Positions 25,301-34,400 of a stretch of DNA of 64,000 nt are shown here, piece by piece. The notes beneath the pieces are model-generated. The model did no database searches and was not told where the DNA came from. It worked only from the letters and a program-made list of their open reading frames with translations. Position numbers and translations under genes: made by a program. Each line of letters opens with the position of its first letter. The stretch's first letter is position 1. Origin of the DNA: Metaphire vulgaris (lineage: Eukaryota; Annelida; Clitellata; Crassiclitellata; Megascolecidae); contig CM030845.1 in assembly GCA_018105865.1 (NCBI GenBank), forward strand, positions 12,855,390-12,919,389, given 5' to 3'.

Positions 25301-28300
25301 TTGAGACTAGTAGGTTGTAACAAGCGAAGCTACACTAACATTCAAATCATCTAATGCATCTGAGTAATTTCGACGAAGTCAGATAAGATCATCGGACCTA
25401 ATCGTCTCCGACCGAGGGTGAAGAGATGCCGACGAAGTCAGATCGGACGCTAATCGTCTCTGAGTCTCCGACCGATGGTTAACAGATGTCATATCTGACA
25501 ATCTGGTCTGACATTAACTGCCCCCTTCGACTATTGAATGAAGGATTCAAGATAAGCCGGCCCTCCCTCGTCCCTCCCTCCATCGACAGTTCTACGAGCT
25601 CACAGCCGCCACCGACCCCCAGATGGCGCTAGCACCACTCCCAAAGGAAGCGACCAAGGAGTCTAGACTCTCAGAGGGCGACACTCACCAGTCACCACTC
25701 ACTCGGGCCTACGGCACCCAGTAAAAATAATCGGTTCCCCATAACCGATTGTTCCGATTACCCTAATAATCGGCCCGAATACGAATATTAACGATTAATC
25801 GGTATCGGTGCCGGATTGGCGCCCGATTACCGATTGTTTCGATTGTCCTCATAATCGGCCCGATTGTGAATGTTCCCGATTAATCGGTACAGCTCTACTT
25901 CAGGGCAAGTATTTATTACAACACTGCTGCTAATGGTAAATAGATAACGTCTGGCAGTGGTAGGCCCCTATGTCGTGTTGCTATTCTGTTGTAGCTACAT
26001 TTGCAAGTAGGCCTATACATTAGACTCGTAAGTTTAGGCTTGTTTTCCGTTGGACGATGAACTGTTCAAGCCAGAGATGTCCATGGGTCCATTTTTTAGA
26101 ACCCAATCCAACCCAACCCATCAAATCTCCAACCCAACTTATGCCGATAATAGGTCTACTTGACCCAACTCAACCCACTGTAATACATTACAGTTTCTTA
26201 AACCATGACTTATTTTCTAACCCAACCCAACCCTCCATTAATATGGAAAAGTCTGACCCAATCCAACCCAACCCAACCCATGAGTTAACCCAACCCATGA
26301 ACATCTCTGGTTCAGGCCATATTGTATGCAAAATGTTGTAGTTTTATTCTGTGTTATCAATATAGTGGCGCTGCTGTCTTTTACTCAAATAGCGCAGAAT
26401 TATCGCGTTTTTCGGAAGAATTTGTCTGTTCGGTTGTCCTCGGAGACGATTTGATTCCGAGGCTCGGAATTGGAACAATGGAAAAACTTAAATCCGATAT
26501 GATGAACGCTTTGAATTCGTGCACCGTAGCTAAGGTTAGGGATTTTGAGGCCAAAAACTTTTCAAACTGTTTGGCATAATATGACCAATTGCTTTTACAG
26601 TCTGAGCATCAATAGGCCTATGAGTGTGAAATTTCCGTAGCGCGTAAGGTTCTAAAGAAAACGGCAGTTACGTAGATGAAATTACGGCAGTACACCTTTC
26701 ATAAAAAGGGTTAGCAGCGATCCACGAGCGTAGAGAGTCTAGAGACTGCTGCATATTGTCATCATATCTGACTGTCTCCACTCTTCATCCGATATTAGAA
26801 CTTTTATTTTACTACCATTGCATGCGGCTGATTTCAGTGATTTGTCGGTAGTCGGGCACAATAAACTAAAATCGGGAAGTGCGAAAATTAGTTTTCATCC
26901 GGAATTTTAAAAGTTTTTCATCGACCCCCTATAGTAGTCTAATTTCTCCTTAAAAACACCTTGAACTAATTCCTATTATTCTGCACTGATAGACTATTCA
27001 GACAGATTATAAGAATTTTGCATCAACTTTACACGCTGTTTCGCTGCATCTGTACTGCAGTATCGAGTGTTGATGGCTGCAATTTGGAGGTCGTTGCGTG
27101 GTTGTCATAAAGAGGAAGACGAGGAGGAGGAGGAGGACGAAGGAGACAGTCCAATGAGTGATGATTCGCTAGAACAGAACAGACAACCAATAGGTTCAAA
27201 TCCTTCGGTAAACACAAATTTCACCTTATTTTATTAGAGATCTTTTCTTTAACGGTGTATGTGGGACTCATAGGGGAGTGGGCTGACACCGCCCGAGGAA
27301 GCGGAAGATTGTGCTTATCACCTGGAATAGAAGAAAGGGCGTCGGCCGCTAATGTGTCTCGTTCATGTTTTAGTACGGGTCAGGCCCGTACGAAGTGGGG
27401 TTGCAGAGGGTGCAGCTGCATCCCTAGAAAAACTTAGGGGGTGCAGCGCACCCCCTGGAAAGAAGATGGTTTGCACCCTGTCTGCACCTCCTTTTCAGGG
27501 TTGCAGATAGGGTGCAGCCCTAAAAAGGTGCGCAGACGACCTTTTTTGCTTGTCATGGTATTTTTAGGATAAAATTGGGCGTCGACAAACTTTTTGCTTC
27601 TCAAAGTATTTTTAGATAACAAATGGGTATCGACGACCCTTTTTTGCTTGTCAAGGGTTTTCCAGAGACAACTTTTACCTGGAGAAAAATAATCTGCACC
27701 CCTGCTGAAAATTCGTTCCGACGGGCCTGGTACGGCCGGGTCAACGGTAGTATGAGTGAATGGGAGACTAGATATTTTTCTTTCTCTTTCGCTTGCAATT
27801 TTCCGCCTTTAGAATTCTTATTTGACGAAATCTATTGTGTTAATAAACGAACTTGTGCAAATAGGAAGGGAATAACGCACGACTGGTTCCGAACTAATCA
27901 CTCGCTGCGGTTTGGATGATCTTACTTACTCGGATCTTGGTTTAAAGGCGTCTGGACATTCACCGTTGCGCCTGCATGGTCTTAGGGTGTCCAGGAAATA
28001 TTTCGAAAATATTGTGCCTAAAAGAACACAATTTTAAAACATAATTTTTGTGGAACGAGGCCCTGTTATCAGAGGCGTAGCGTCCCAATGGCTGCTATGG
28101 CTCTAGCCATGGGCGGCACACATGATGGGGGCGGCAAATTTTGGAAGCGACCTTTTTTGTGTTTGTAGGGTTGTTGGGGAGTTTTTGGCGAAGGTGAAGG
28201 GGCGGCCAAGTGTAGAAGGGGCGGCAAATTCAGGGACGACTGCCTTTTTTGCTTGTCGGGTCGTGTCGAGGAGGTTTAGCGAAGGGGCGGCAAAATCAGC

Positions 28301-29781
28301 GACGACGACCTTTTTTGCTTGTCAGCTATAGTAATAGCAAATTGGGGCGGCATTTTTTCCAGGAGCCATGGGCGGCACAAGTGCACGCTACGCCACTGCC
28401 TGTTATAAATTCTGCTTTTCTAAAGAGAAGTAGCCTAATCAGATCTCTGTTAGCTTAGCTTAGAAACATTCAGGCTCGCCGAGAGGGGATAGAGACAAAT
28501 GCCCAGGGGCTCAACCCAGGCAGGTCCGCAACAAAGCTATCTCATGCAATATTACACATTTTACGGACGCTGCTGTGGGCGCGCCGAGGGCCTCAGGGAG
28601 CCGTTGAAGGCAGGCATTGTGAGTTTCCTTGAACGTCTTGTAAAGCCTGACAAGCAAAAAAGGTCATCGCCAGCTTTTTCACACCAACATTTTGCATATT
28701 TTCAGAAAATTTGTAAAATCGCTGCATTTTCGAGGACATTATAAACGTTTCATTCACGCGCTTTCTTTTTAAAATAGGATCCCGTTACTGCTCTGCCCAG
28801 GGGCCCGAAATTGTTCTCGACGACCCTGGAAGCATCCGTTAAATGATTTATATAGCGCATGGTATTATAAAGTTGCTTCTACCGACTTTCCTATTTAAGC
28901 TAAGGAATTATTCTCAATATTAGCCTACACTTCGTGCTTACTGGCTGCTTGCCAAATGATTGTTATTGCTCAGTTTTCCGGAGGCGAAAGCGACAGCGCA
29001 AATACTCGTTTGCGACAATCTCTGTTCATGCCTGGAAAAATTCTATTCCTCGAAGAAACTCGGCGAAAACGGTGCGCAAGATTTATCCGATATTAATCTA
29101 AGTCAATCAGAGTGTAGCCTTTAGAATGAGTGACACAATATAAAACATACTGTACATGCCATTACATGGTGCTGTGCTATGCGTTGGTACTATGAGTTTC
29201 TGGACAGTCTCCGCCACACCAATGACCAGTGGCGTAGCCAGAATTTCCGGAAGAGGGTTGTGCTTTTGACCGTGACCAACTTTCGAAAAATCTTGACAAG
29301 GAAAAAGGTTCATCCTCGTCTTTCTTTCTTGATTTCCCCTTTTTTCCTCTCTAGACGCTGACAAGCAACAAAAAATATCGTCACCTCCTAACCTATAACG
29401 CGCTTAAAATTAGGGTCGGCAGCGCCAAGGGGGATTTTGAACCCCAAAAAGGTCAAAGCTGCGTCCAAAAATAAAAAATGTATGGAAACACATTTAAAAA
29501 CATTTTTCGTCGGCAGCCAGGGCGGCTTAACCCTCAACACCCTTGGCTACGCCACTGCCAATGACACCACTGCCTTAAAAATATTCCAAGCGTCATAATT
29601 ATAGCCTACGCTGTCTTTCTGTTTTAGAGCGGGGTCAGAGACTCCGAATAATTTCAAAGTCTTCTGGAGAAAAGCAGATTCCTTCGATGAAATTCTACTC
29701 AAAGGGACAAAGATGGTGTCACATCACCTGCCGGATGTCGTCTCAAAAGCGCTCCACTCCGTCAATCAGAACTGTACATAG
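7095..29781 (+). CDS. DAGLB: sn-1-specific diacylglycerol lipase, copy A
   Basis: Twelve exons, all GT-AG and in phase, encode 672 aa: 7095-7189, 7825-8271, 8499-8595, 14902-15218, 15896-16037, 17154-17237, 17618-17785, 18849-18976, 26393-26534, 27061-27207, 28974-29071 and 29628-29781. DAGL hydrolyses diacylglycerol to 2-arachidonoylglycerol at the membrane. The start [11 protein letters not shown] and the following SDD are typical of the family. Transmembrane segments lie near 20-43, 54-77, 96-120 and 134-156, followed by a CCCC cluster (possible palmitoylation). The lipase core has the nucleophile elbow GHSLG (Ser460), GDDLIPRLG (Asp512, 52 residues later as in human DAGL-alpha) and a C-terminal HHLP (likely His655). 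Exon 10 encodes an acidic loop in place of the regulatory loop, and exon 4 carries a run of seven Arg. The short C-terminus fits the beta rather than the alpha type. Introns 3 and 8 are swollen by transposons. The first exon was placed by homology to the family N-terminus and by phase. Confidence 0.9.
7557..7696. mobile_element. Short hAT MITE in intron 1 of copy A
   Basis: Starts CAGGGTCCCCGAAAATTTC and ends GTCTAGATTAAACACTG. Flanks are CGGAATGC (7549-7556) and CGGAACGC (7697-7704), a 7/8 target duplication. It is the same family, in the opposite orientation, as 32579-32750. Confidence 0.75.
9125..9225 (-). repeat. LINE/SINE 3' tail with (AAT)n
   Basis: An (AAT)n run is followed by the reverse complement of the tail CTCCTAAACCACTTAAAATC, as at 3165-3240. 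It abuts the + strand LINE body that starts at about 9230, so two pieces of the family lie tail to body here. Confidence 0.6.
9230..10650 (+). mobile_element. Degenerate CR1/Jockey-like LINE, reverse transcriptase part
   Basis: Broken frames carry reverse-transcriptase landmarks in order: a [13 protein letters not shown] segment, a region resembling NYRPVSLTS, then [10 protein letters not shown] and the catalytic FADDTKL near 9855. The WSVDWQML segment and C-terminal VDKWN region follow, ending in the GTGGTTTTCACACAGG tail. Several frameshifts and stops make it a dead copy. It lies in intron 3 of DAGL copy A. Confidence 0.75.
10658..12475 (+). mobile_element. Degenerate autonomous hAT with transposase remnant
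   Basis: The ends are inverted repeats: CAGGGTTGGAGTTG and CAACTCCAACACTG. Inside, on the + strand, broken frames include [10 protein letters not shown] (near 10860), [10 protein letters not shown] (near 10930) and, near 11770, [12 protein letters not shown]. These resemble the central part and C-terminal dimerisation region of a KIAA/ZNF862-like hAT transposase. Stops and frameshifts interrupt it. No matching 8-bp flank is visible. The 180-bp element at 59542-59721 has the same ends without coding sequence. Confidence 0.7.
12478..13470 (-). mobile_element. LINE of the 9230-10650 family, inverted copy
   Basis: Starting with (ATT)n at 12478-12502, the minus strand reads as the 3' half of the same LINE. 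The WSVDWQMLF and [16 protein letters not shown] segments (minus frame 13014-13214) match the + copy almost word for word. It is truncated at its 5' side near 13470. Together with the + copy it flanks the hAT at 10658-12475. Confidence 0.75.
13908..14210. mobile_element. hAT MITE, CAGTGGCGGTTCC family
   Basis: Ends CTGTGGCGGTTCCAGG (a CAGTGGCGG variant) and GGAACCGCCACTG. The 8-bp duplication TTGACACC is exact at 13900-13907 and 14211-14218. Related to 16186-16362, 18514-18696 and 58221-58406. It sits in intron 3 of copy A, about 690 bp before exon 4. Confidence 0.82.
15474..15816. mobile_element. hAT MITE, CAGTGGCGTAGCC family
   Basis: Starts CAGTGGCGTAGCCAAGG and ends CTGGCTACGCCACTG, with an exact 8-bp duplication GTCATAAT at 15466-15473 and 15817-15824. 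The interior has two degenerate copies of the TGAC...GTCA motif (15642-15670, 15723-15742). An (AAT)n run follows to 15866, just before exon 5 of copy A. Confidence 0.9.
16186..16362. mobile_element. hAT MITE remnant, CAGTGGCTG family
   Basis: Begins CAGTGGCTGTTCTAGAG and ends CTAGAACCGCCACTA; the last base is altered. No flank duplication is visible. It contains GACGACCTTTTTTGCTCGTC at 16263-16282. Confidence 0.6.
16529..17021. mobile_element. TIR element in intron 5 of copy A
   Basis: Starts ATGGGCGGAGTTTGG and ends AAACTTCGCGCCCAT, imperfect inverted ends. No clear target duplication. It is interrupted by a second element at 16816-16995. Confidence 0.5.
16816..16995. mobile_element. hAT MITE nested in 16529-17021
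   Basis: Ends CAGGGATATTTTTAG and AAAAATATCCCTG, with an exact 8-bp duplication GCCCCTGA at 16808-16815 and 16996-17003. The interior has two copies of a GGTGTCGACCTCAAATTGG segment (near 16846 and 16936). Confidence 0.85.
18126..18318. mobile_element. TIR element, GGGGCCATCCATAAATGACG family
   Basis: Starts GGGGGCCATCCATAAATGACG and ends ACGTACTTTATGGACGGCCCC, giving inverted ends over about 20 bp. The flanks show no clean duplication. It lies in intron 7 of copy A. Confidence 0.6.
18514..18696. mobile_element. hAT MITE just before exon 8 of copy A
   Basis: Starts CAGTGGCGACTCCAGG and ends GGAGCCACCACTG; flanks TTTGTTCA and CTTGATCA match at 6 of 8 positions. It is the same family as 58221-58406 (both contain GGGGGCC near the left end). 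Confidence 0.7.
18849..18976 (+). other. Catalytic-serine exon of DAGL copy A
   Basis: Exon 8 encodes the nucleophile elbow GHSLGAG with Ser460, then [13 protein letters not shown]. Compared by eye with exon 8 of copy B (40906-41033), 30 of 42 residues are identical. The codons are strikingly GC-ending (GCC, GCG, CTC, GTC) against the AT-ending codons of copy B. The exon ends in phase 2 and is followed by the longest intron of the window, 7.4 kb. Confidence 0.9.
19097..19387. repeat. (TTTA)n, (ATT)n and (TC)n microsatellites
   Basis: (TTTA) then (ATT)n at 19097-19197, and mixed TCTG/TC repeats at 19264-19387. Poly-Leu open frames here come from the repeat. Confidence 0.95.
21441..24190 (+). 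mobile_element. CR1-like LINE with endonuclease, RT and 2A-like motif
   Basis: Frame 21441-22841 carries, in order, the 2A-like GDIHPNPGP (residues 81-89, nt 21681-21707), endonuclease landmarks [21 protein letters not shown] and SDHFP. After a break, 22888-23259 and 23396-23986 carry reverse-transcriptase pieces: LNNYRPIS (near 23315), [18 protein letters not shown] and the catalytic YADDTQLF. The C-terminus is missing after [12 protein letters not shown] short 3' segment follows with AGCGCTTTAGAAATTAACG and an (ACTT)n tail at 24176-24190. At least two frame breaks and the deletion mean it is not intact. Confidence 0.85.
24246..25138. mobile_element. Inner hAT element with transposase remnant
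   Basis: Starts CAGTGATGGGTAATTGCCC and ends GAATTACCCATCACTG, with exact 8-bp duplications GTATAAAC at 24238-24245 and 25139-25146. Both ends are packed with AATTAGAATTAG repeats. The minus strand carries a transposase remnant (24530-24965). Confidence 0.9.
24530..24965 (-). pseudogene. hAT transposase C-terminal remnant
   Basis: On the minus strand, [14 protein letters not shown] (hAT 'LDPRFKL' motif) at about 24915-24960 is followed near 24645-24560 by [11 protein letters not shown], then [19 protein letters not shown]. The last matches the hAT dimerisation signature (P-TSA-x-ERxFS). Stops separate the two parts, and the N-terminal BED and catalytic regions are absent. It belongs to the element that contains it. 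Confidence 0.75.
26072..26309. mobile_element. hAT MITE immediately before exon 9 of copy A
   Basis: Starts CAGAGATGTCCATGGGTCC and ends CCCATGAACATCTCTG; flanks GTTCAAGC and GTTCAGGC match at 7 of 8 positions. The interior is built of CCAACCCAA-type repeats, which produce an Asn-Pro-Thr-Gln-rich open frame. It ends 84 bp before exon 9. Confidence 0.82.
27381..27729. mobile_element. TIR element, CAGGCCCGTACGAA family
   Basis: Starts CAGGCCCGTACGAAG and ends TTCGTTCCGACGGGCCTG. Flanks GTACGGGT and GTACGGCC agree at 6 of 8 positions. Two copies of the GACGACC-TTTTTT-GCTTGTCA motif occur inside (27535-27555, 27632-27653). A fragment with the same end, TACGGGCCTCG, is seen near 48760. Confidence 0.7.
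28070..28398. mobile_element. hAT MITE, CAGAGGCGTAGCG subfamily
   Basis: Starts CAGAGGCGTAGCGTCCC and ends CACGCTACGCCACTG, with exact duplications CCTGTTAT at 28062-28069 and 28399-28406. Copies of the TTTTTTGCTTGTCA motif lie at 28235-28257 and 28304-28324. It is in intron 10 of copy A. Confidence 0.9.
29227..29557. mobile_element. hAT MITE before the last exon of copy A
   Basis: Starts CAGTGGCGTAGCCAGAATT and ends CTTGGCTACGCCACTG; exact duplications CCAATGAC at 29219-29226 and 29558-29565. It ends 70 bp before exon 12. Confidence 0.92.
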
Positions 29782-29910
29782 CGCTCAGTCTAACATGCAT
29801 GTGCTCATTTACACCAGTAACTACGGCGAAGACTGGCCGTGACGATAATATAATATTAACGCTGGTACTGTTGCTAAACACGGCAATTGTGCTCAATAGT
29901 CATAGACATC

Positions 29911-30045
<135 letters not shown>

Positions 30046-30468
30046 CCAGAAATATCAAACTTTACACAAGATTATGTATGCTTCACACTTGCGTCGTTTA
30101 AGTTGAGCGTCAGTCCAGACTATCCAGACTCCTGGCCTTTAGGGAGGAGGAGAATTGACTTGGCTGGAGGGGGGAGAAGAGGCGCAGTTCGATGAAGAAT
30201 TTTTGTCAGTGCTCGGATTTGGGGGATTTTAGTGGTTTGGGGAAAAGTTCCCCTATCAGGCCTGTATAAAACACTGGCCCCAGTTTAATCCGATCCAGAC
30301 CTGCGCTTTAATTTGTCTTGCCTTCGATTCTGATTCAGAGAGCTCTGATGCCAAAAGTCTTATGAAGATAGGCTACCTCACTGTAAAACGTTACTCGGTC
30401 CGAGGTCATATGCAGGGTCAAAGTCAAGGACATTTGACAATCTATCTTTTAGATTCGAGCTTAAAACG

Positions 30469-30745
30469 CAGTGACGTAACCAGGATTTTCCGAAGGGGGG
30501 CTTGGTTTTTGGTTTTGACCGTGACCAACGTTGGACAAAACTTGACAAGCAAAAAACGTTATCGCCTCTAGTTTTTTCCTGACAAGCAAAAAAGGTCATC
30601 GCCTCTTAAATCCTTACATTTTTAGCCAAGGGGTTTTGACCCCAAAGTCACAACGAAAAATTAAAAAGCGTAGAAACTCGTAAAATATTTTATTTTCGTC
30701 AGCCAAGGGGGTTAACCCCCCAAACTCCCCTTGGCTACGCCACTG
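30469..30745. mobile_element. hAT MITE between the DAGL copies
   Basis: Starts CAGTGACGTAACCAGG and ends TTGGCTACGCCACTG; exact duplications TTAAAACG at 30461-30468 and 30746-30753. It contains TGACAAGCAAAAAAGGTCAT at 30580-30599 and a variant at 30543-30563. Confidence 0.92.
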
Positions 30746-30816
30746 TTAAAACGCGTATGTTTGGCTGGCCTATCCCCCTTAGATCCCCCGCCGATCGATC
30801 TGACTAACATTTCCGC

Positions 30817-31060
30817 AGAGCCGTAGCTAGGTGGCGGAGAGGGGCAAGCTGAGGAGCAGCGTTAAGCTGCGAGGTAAAACGTGGGTCTGGGGAAGTAATG
30901 GCAACCTACTCCAGATTAATGGCTTATACCACCTACGTCGCTGATTGCCCAGGCCGGAGATAAGCGCCGGAACCCAACGCTCGGACTCGAGTACGGGACC
31001 TACCTTTTTTTACCTATTCCTCCAAGTTTTTTTACCTTTAAGTAAGTAAGAGTGGACAGG
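30817..31060 (+). repeat. SINE-like repeat with truncated hAT end
   Basis: Begins with a lone CAGAGCCGTAGCTAGG end (compare 44810). It then carries GGCAACCTACTCCAGATTAATGGC, a block also present near 55078 (GGCAAACTACTCTAGATCAATGGC in split form), and ends with a T-rich tail and TAAGTAAG. Probably a tRNA-derived SINE inserted in a hAT fragment. Confidence 0.45.
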
Positions 31061-31469
31061 ACTGCAAATGTCAGCAGCAGTCGAAAACACACGGGATCGA
31101 CATTGCAATGCTGGAAAAAAGAAATTCATATTGTCAACTTGTCACCTCAACTTCAGTTCATGAAGGAACAAGGAGCGGTATAAGGATGAGTGTATAATCG
31201 TGCAAACTTAAACTCAATTTTCTAGGCGACATTACAAATACTTATTAAGTTATGTTTTTTTTAAAATTACAACTTCTTTTGACGAATATCTACTGGTTTT
31301 TAAGAGTCTTCATTGTCGGCATCGTCTATGTTTATCTCAGCTGTGCTAATGTGCTATGCTTTGGAATCATTAAAATTCAAATGTCCGGCGTGCGTCCTAT
31401 GCTTCGAAGCGCTCGTCGGGTGTTGCGTGGCTTTCGGAACCCGTCATAATTACATTACATTACATCGTA

Positions 31470-34400
31470 ATGCCGGGAATGAAGGTGTTTGGTCGGCGTT
31501 GGGCGGTCGCAAGTGACGACTTTGTCTTTCCAGTGGCCGCTGATATATTACTGCGTGTGGCGTGGTAAGTTAAGCTCTGCGTCCGACGAATTCACTGTCG
31601 TCATATACTGTGGACACTGGACAGGCATTACGATGCAATCTCGCACCCTAGAATATGTTTTCAAGTTCTCATAGTAGGGTCTGGAAGACTCTTGGGCACA
31701 GCCCCAGTCGCCGCAGAAATGTTGAGTAATATTTGACATAGACATTGAGCTCTGATACATTATATATAGACTTTATTCAAAGACTTTAATTATGATTAGT
31801 TACTGAGTGACCAAAAGCTGTAACACAACTACACATACCGTATTGCTTCTGTTGACAATCACCCTTTCACAAAAAATTTCTTATTGCTTTTACTTTTAGC
31901 AAATCTCAGGACTGATCCCAACCCAAATGGGCCTCCTTGTGGCTATGCCAATGCCACCAAGAACCCGTGCAATTCTTTATGACACCTCTGTAAAGTTTGC
32001 TTGTGCAGCAGCAGCTTTTTTGATTATCCCGGAAGTGGCTTCCAACAAGAACTGAAGCCTTAAGGATGTTGATTTGATGTAATAAGAGGGTTGACTTTGC
32101 TGGGTATTATTCATTGTACGGTTGAGCAATGAGCATGTTCTGTCTCAAAATGTTTCTTAATATTGCTACTTTTATTTGCACTCACGGTCTCGTGGCAGAT
32201 AGGCCAAATACACGTCAGCCGTACATTGTGTCTGTCGGGTGAAATAAAGAAATAATCCTCTGTCCATGACTGGCTCTCAAGTGCTGTCTATTTTACTTCA
32301 TTTTATGCTATTCACCATTTGTACAATTTTGACCAATTCATTAGAATAATTGCCCACAATAATAAAGCAAGAACAGTACAAAGACAGAAAATGCAGTTCA
32401 TCAACTTATGATTGCAATAACAACAGTAAGTAAGTAAGCTAATATTTGTAATAATAGCAACTGTATTTAAGTGGTTTTGTAGGGTTTCTCCTATGTGGAA
32501 AGCCACTGATATTCAGGCTCAACATTTTTCAGACACTGTGAGACACGTATTCAAAGAGCTGTGGCAGTCCACAAGAACCAGTGTTTAATCTAGACTCCAG
32601 ACTCCAGGGGGGAAACTGACAAAGCCGGGGGGAAATCAGCTAGGGGGCTGCTGTTAGTTGATGCAGTACGCCAAAATTTCCGGGGTGAGTTTGAAATTTT
32701 CGGGGGAAAATGGCAATTTTCCCTCCAGAAACGTCCTAGATTAAACCCTGACAAGAACCATCCTCATGGTCCAGACTGTGGACTGTGGGCCATGGTTTGA
32801 GTACCCCAGATGTAGTATACATTTGGCTGCAGGCTTTAGTGCATTGATCATTGTTGCAAATGTATTATAATATATAGCTGCTATACGTTTACTTCAGACT
32901 GATTTTAAGATTTATTTTGATGAATTCTAGTTGATGAATCTCTAAAGGAGGCATTGTGAAACTATGACCTTTAAAAATGACAACAGTAGGTGGACAGCTC
33001 TGGTAGATTTTTGCCCTAATTTTTACAGCTTACTATCTCTGAACATGTTGTTAAATGCATTCATGAAGTCAAGCTGCACTAGAATAAGATCATTAGGCAT
33101 GCTTCACCAGAAAGTGTCAGGCTGAATGCGCTACAGCCTCACGTCCTCCAGGACATCACATACCTACCTTCAGAGGTGCAAAATATTTTTGCACCTTTGG
33201 CAAGGCAAGATTAGAGACCCATTTGGATACATCTTACAGGCCTGCGCCAGAAATGACCAACATATAATTCTGTTATCTTTAGAACAGCAGAGTAAATGTC
33301 AGTGGCGTAGCTACGGGGGGTTTGGGGGTTAAAACCCCCCTTGGACGGCGAAAAAAATTTTTTTAAATGTATCCCATGCAATTTTTATTTTTTGAGGCGA
33401 TTTTTGGCAATTTTTTGGGTGAAACCCCCCTTGGCGGCTATTGACAAAATTTTTTTTCAAAACCCCCCTTCCGGAATTCCTGGCTACGCCACTGGTAAGT
33501 GTATAGTTAACTAATCTTCATTATTTTGCAAAATTGGAAGCCTGTGAGTTTTATTCTTGTCATCGTGTTTTTGTGGCATTACTTTAATATTATTTGAATT
33601 AAATTTGTTGTTTTAGGGTCATTGCATTGTCTGTCATCTTGGGCATGCACAGCAGTGCTCTATCAACCTGCACTAACGGAAATCTCCTGAGAATCTACTA
33701 TATCGGCATGCTGGCCATTCTGCCACTGGAGATCATAATCAGTTACATTATCATGTACCTCAGCATGCAGGGAACCATAACTAACGATGAGCCACGCAGA
33801 CGAATACCTAGTCTTGTTGTCTGTAAGTTGTTTCTGTTTTTTCTTGAAATCGTCTGGACCATAATTGGAACGATGTGGGCATTCGGCAGTCGTGTTGAGC
33901 ATTGTTCGCATTTCGTTGTTGACGTTGTGAAGGGTGCAACGATTGTGTGTTGGGTTCTTCTCTTGGTGTTGGTTGTTGGTATTATCATTGTGTTTGATAC
34001 ACTTGGAAGCGCATTACCTGAAACACCTGCTCAGCTTCAAAGACTCTGGAAAACGAGGTTACGAGTAGATGAACTCTTAATTCATCTGTTTTGTTATTTG
34101 TTGCTTTGCCAATGACCCAGATCAGCGGTTCCCAAACTGTGGTCCGTGGACTGGAGGGGGTCTGCGGAGGATATGGCGGGGGTCCGCGAGAGCCTCCCAA
34201 AATATCTAGGGTTAAGGTTAGGGTTAGGCCTAACCCTAATCCAGATTACCTTTTATTTTGCTTGTCACTACATTTAGGAAGGATGATGATGACCTTTTTT
34301 TGCTTGTCTCTACATTTTCTTGTTCACTTGTTAAATAATGTGGTCCGCGAGCTAAGCTGGGAACAAAATAGGGGTCCGCGATCAAAAAAGTTTGGGAACC

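Larger units (their letters stand above)
20312..25897. mobile_element. Middle hAT element of the nest
   Basis: Starts TAGAGCTGTACCGATTG and ends AATCGGTACAGCTCTA. Exact duplications CTTCAGGG at 20304-20311 and 25898-25905 show that it inserted into the outer element. CCGATTGTTCCGATT-type words recur at both ends (20338-20400 and 25745-25875). The interior contains a CR1-like LINE, the third hAT, and unassigned DNA (20470-21400 and 25150-25730). Confidence 0.88.
19833..25926. mobile_element. Outer hAT element of a three-level nest
   Basis: Starts CAGTGTTGTAAAGTATTT and ends TATTTATTACAACACTG. Exact 8-bp duplications CTGCTAAT lie at 19825-19832 and 25927-25934. Its own sequence is only about 510 bp, rich in TATTTAAATAC words. 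The rest is later insertions: 20312-25897, which in turn holds a LINE and another hAT. It lies wholly in intron 8 of DAGL copy A. Confidence 0.88.

Noticed and set aside
26057..26341. Asn-Pro-Thr-Gln-rich open frame
   Set aside because: It is the CCAACC repeat interior of the hAT MITE at 26072-26309.
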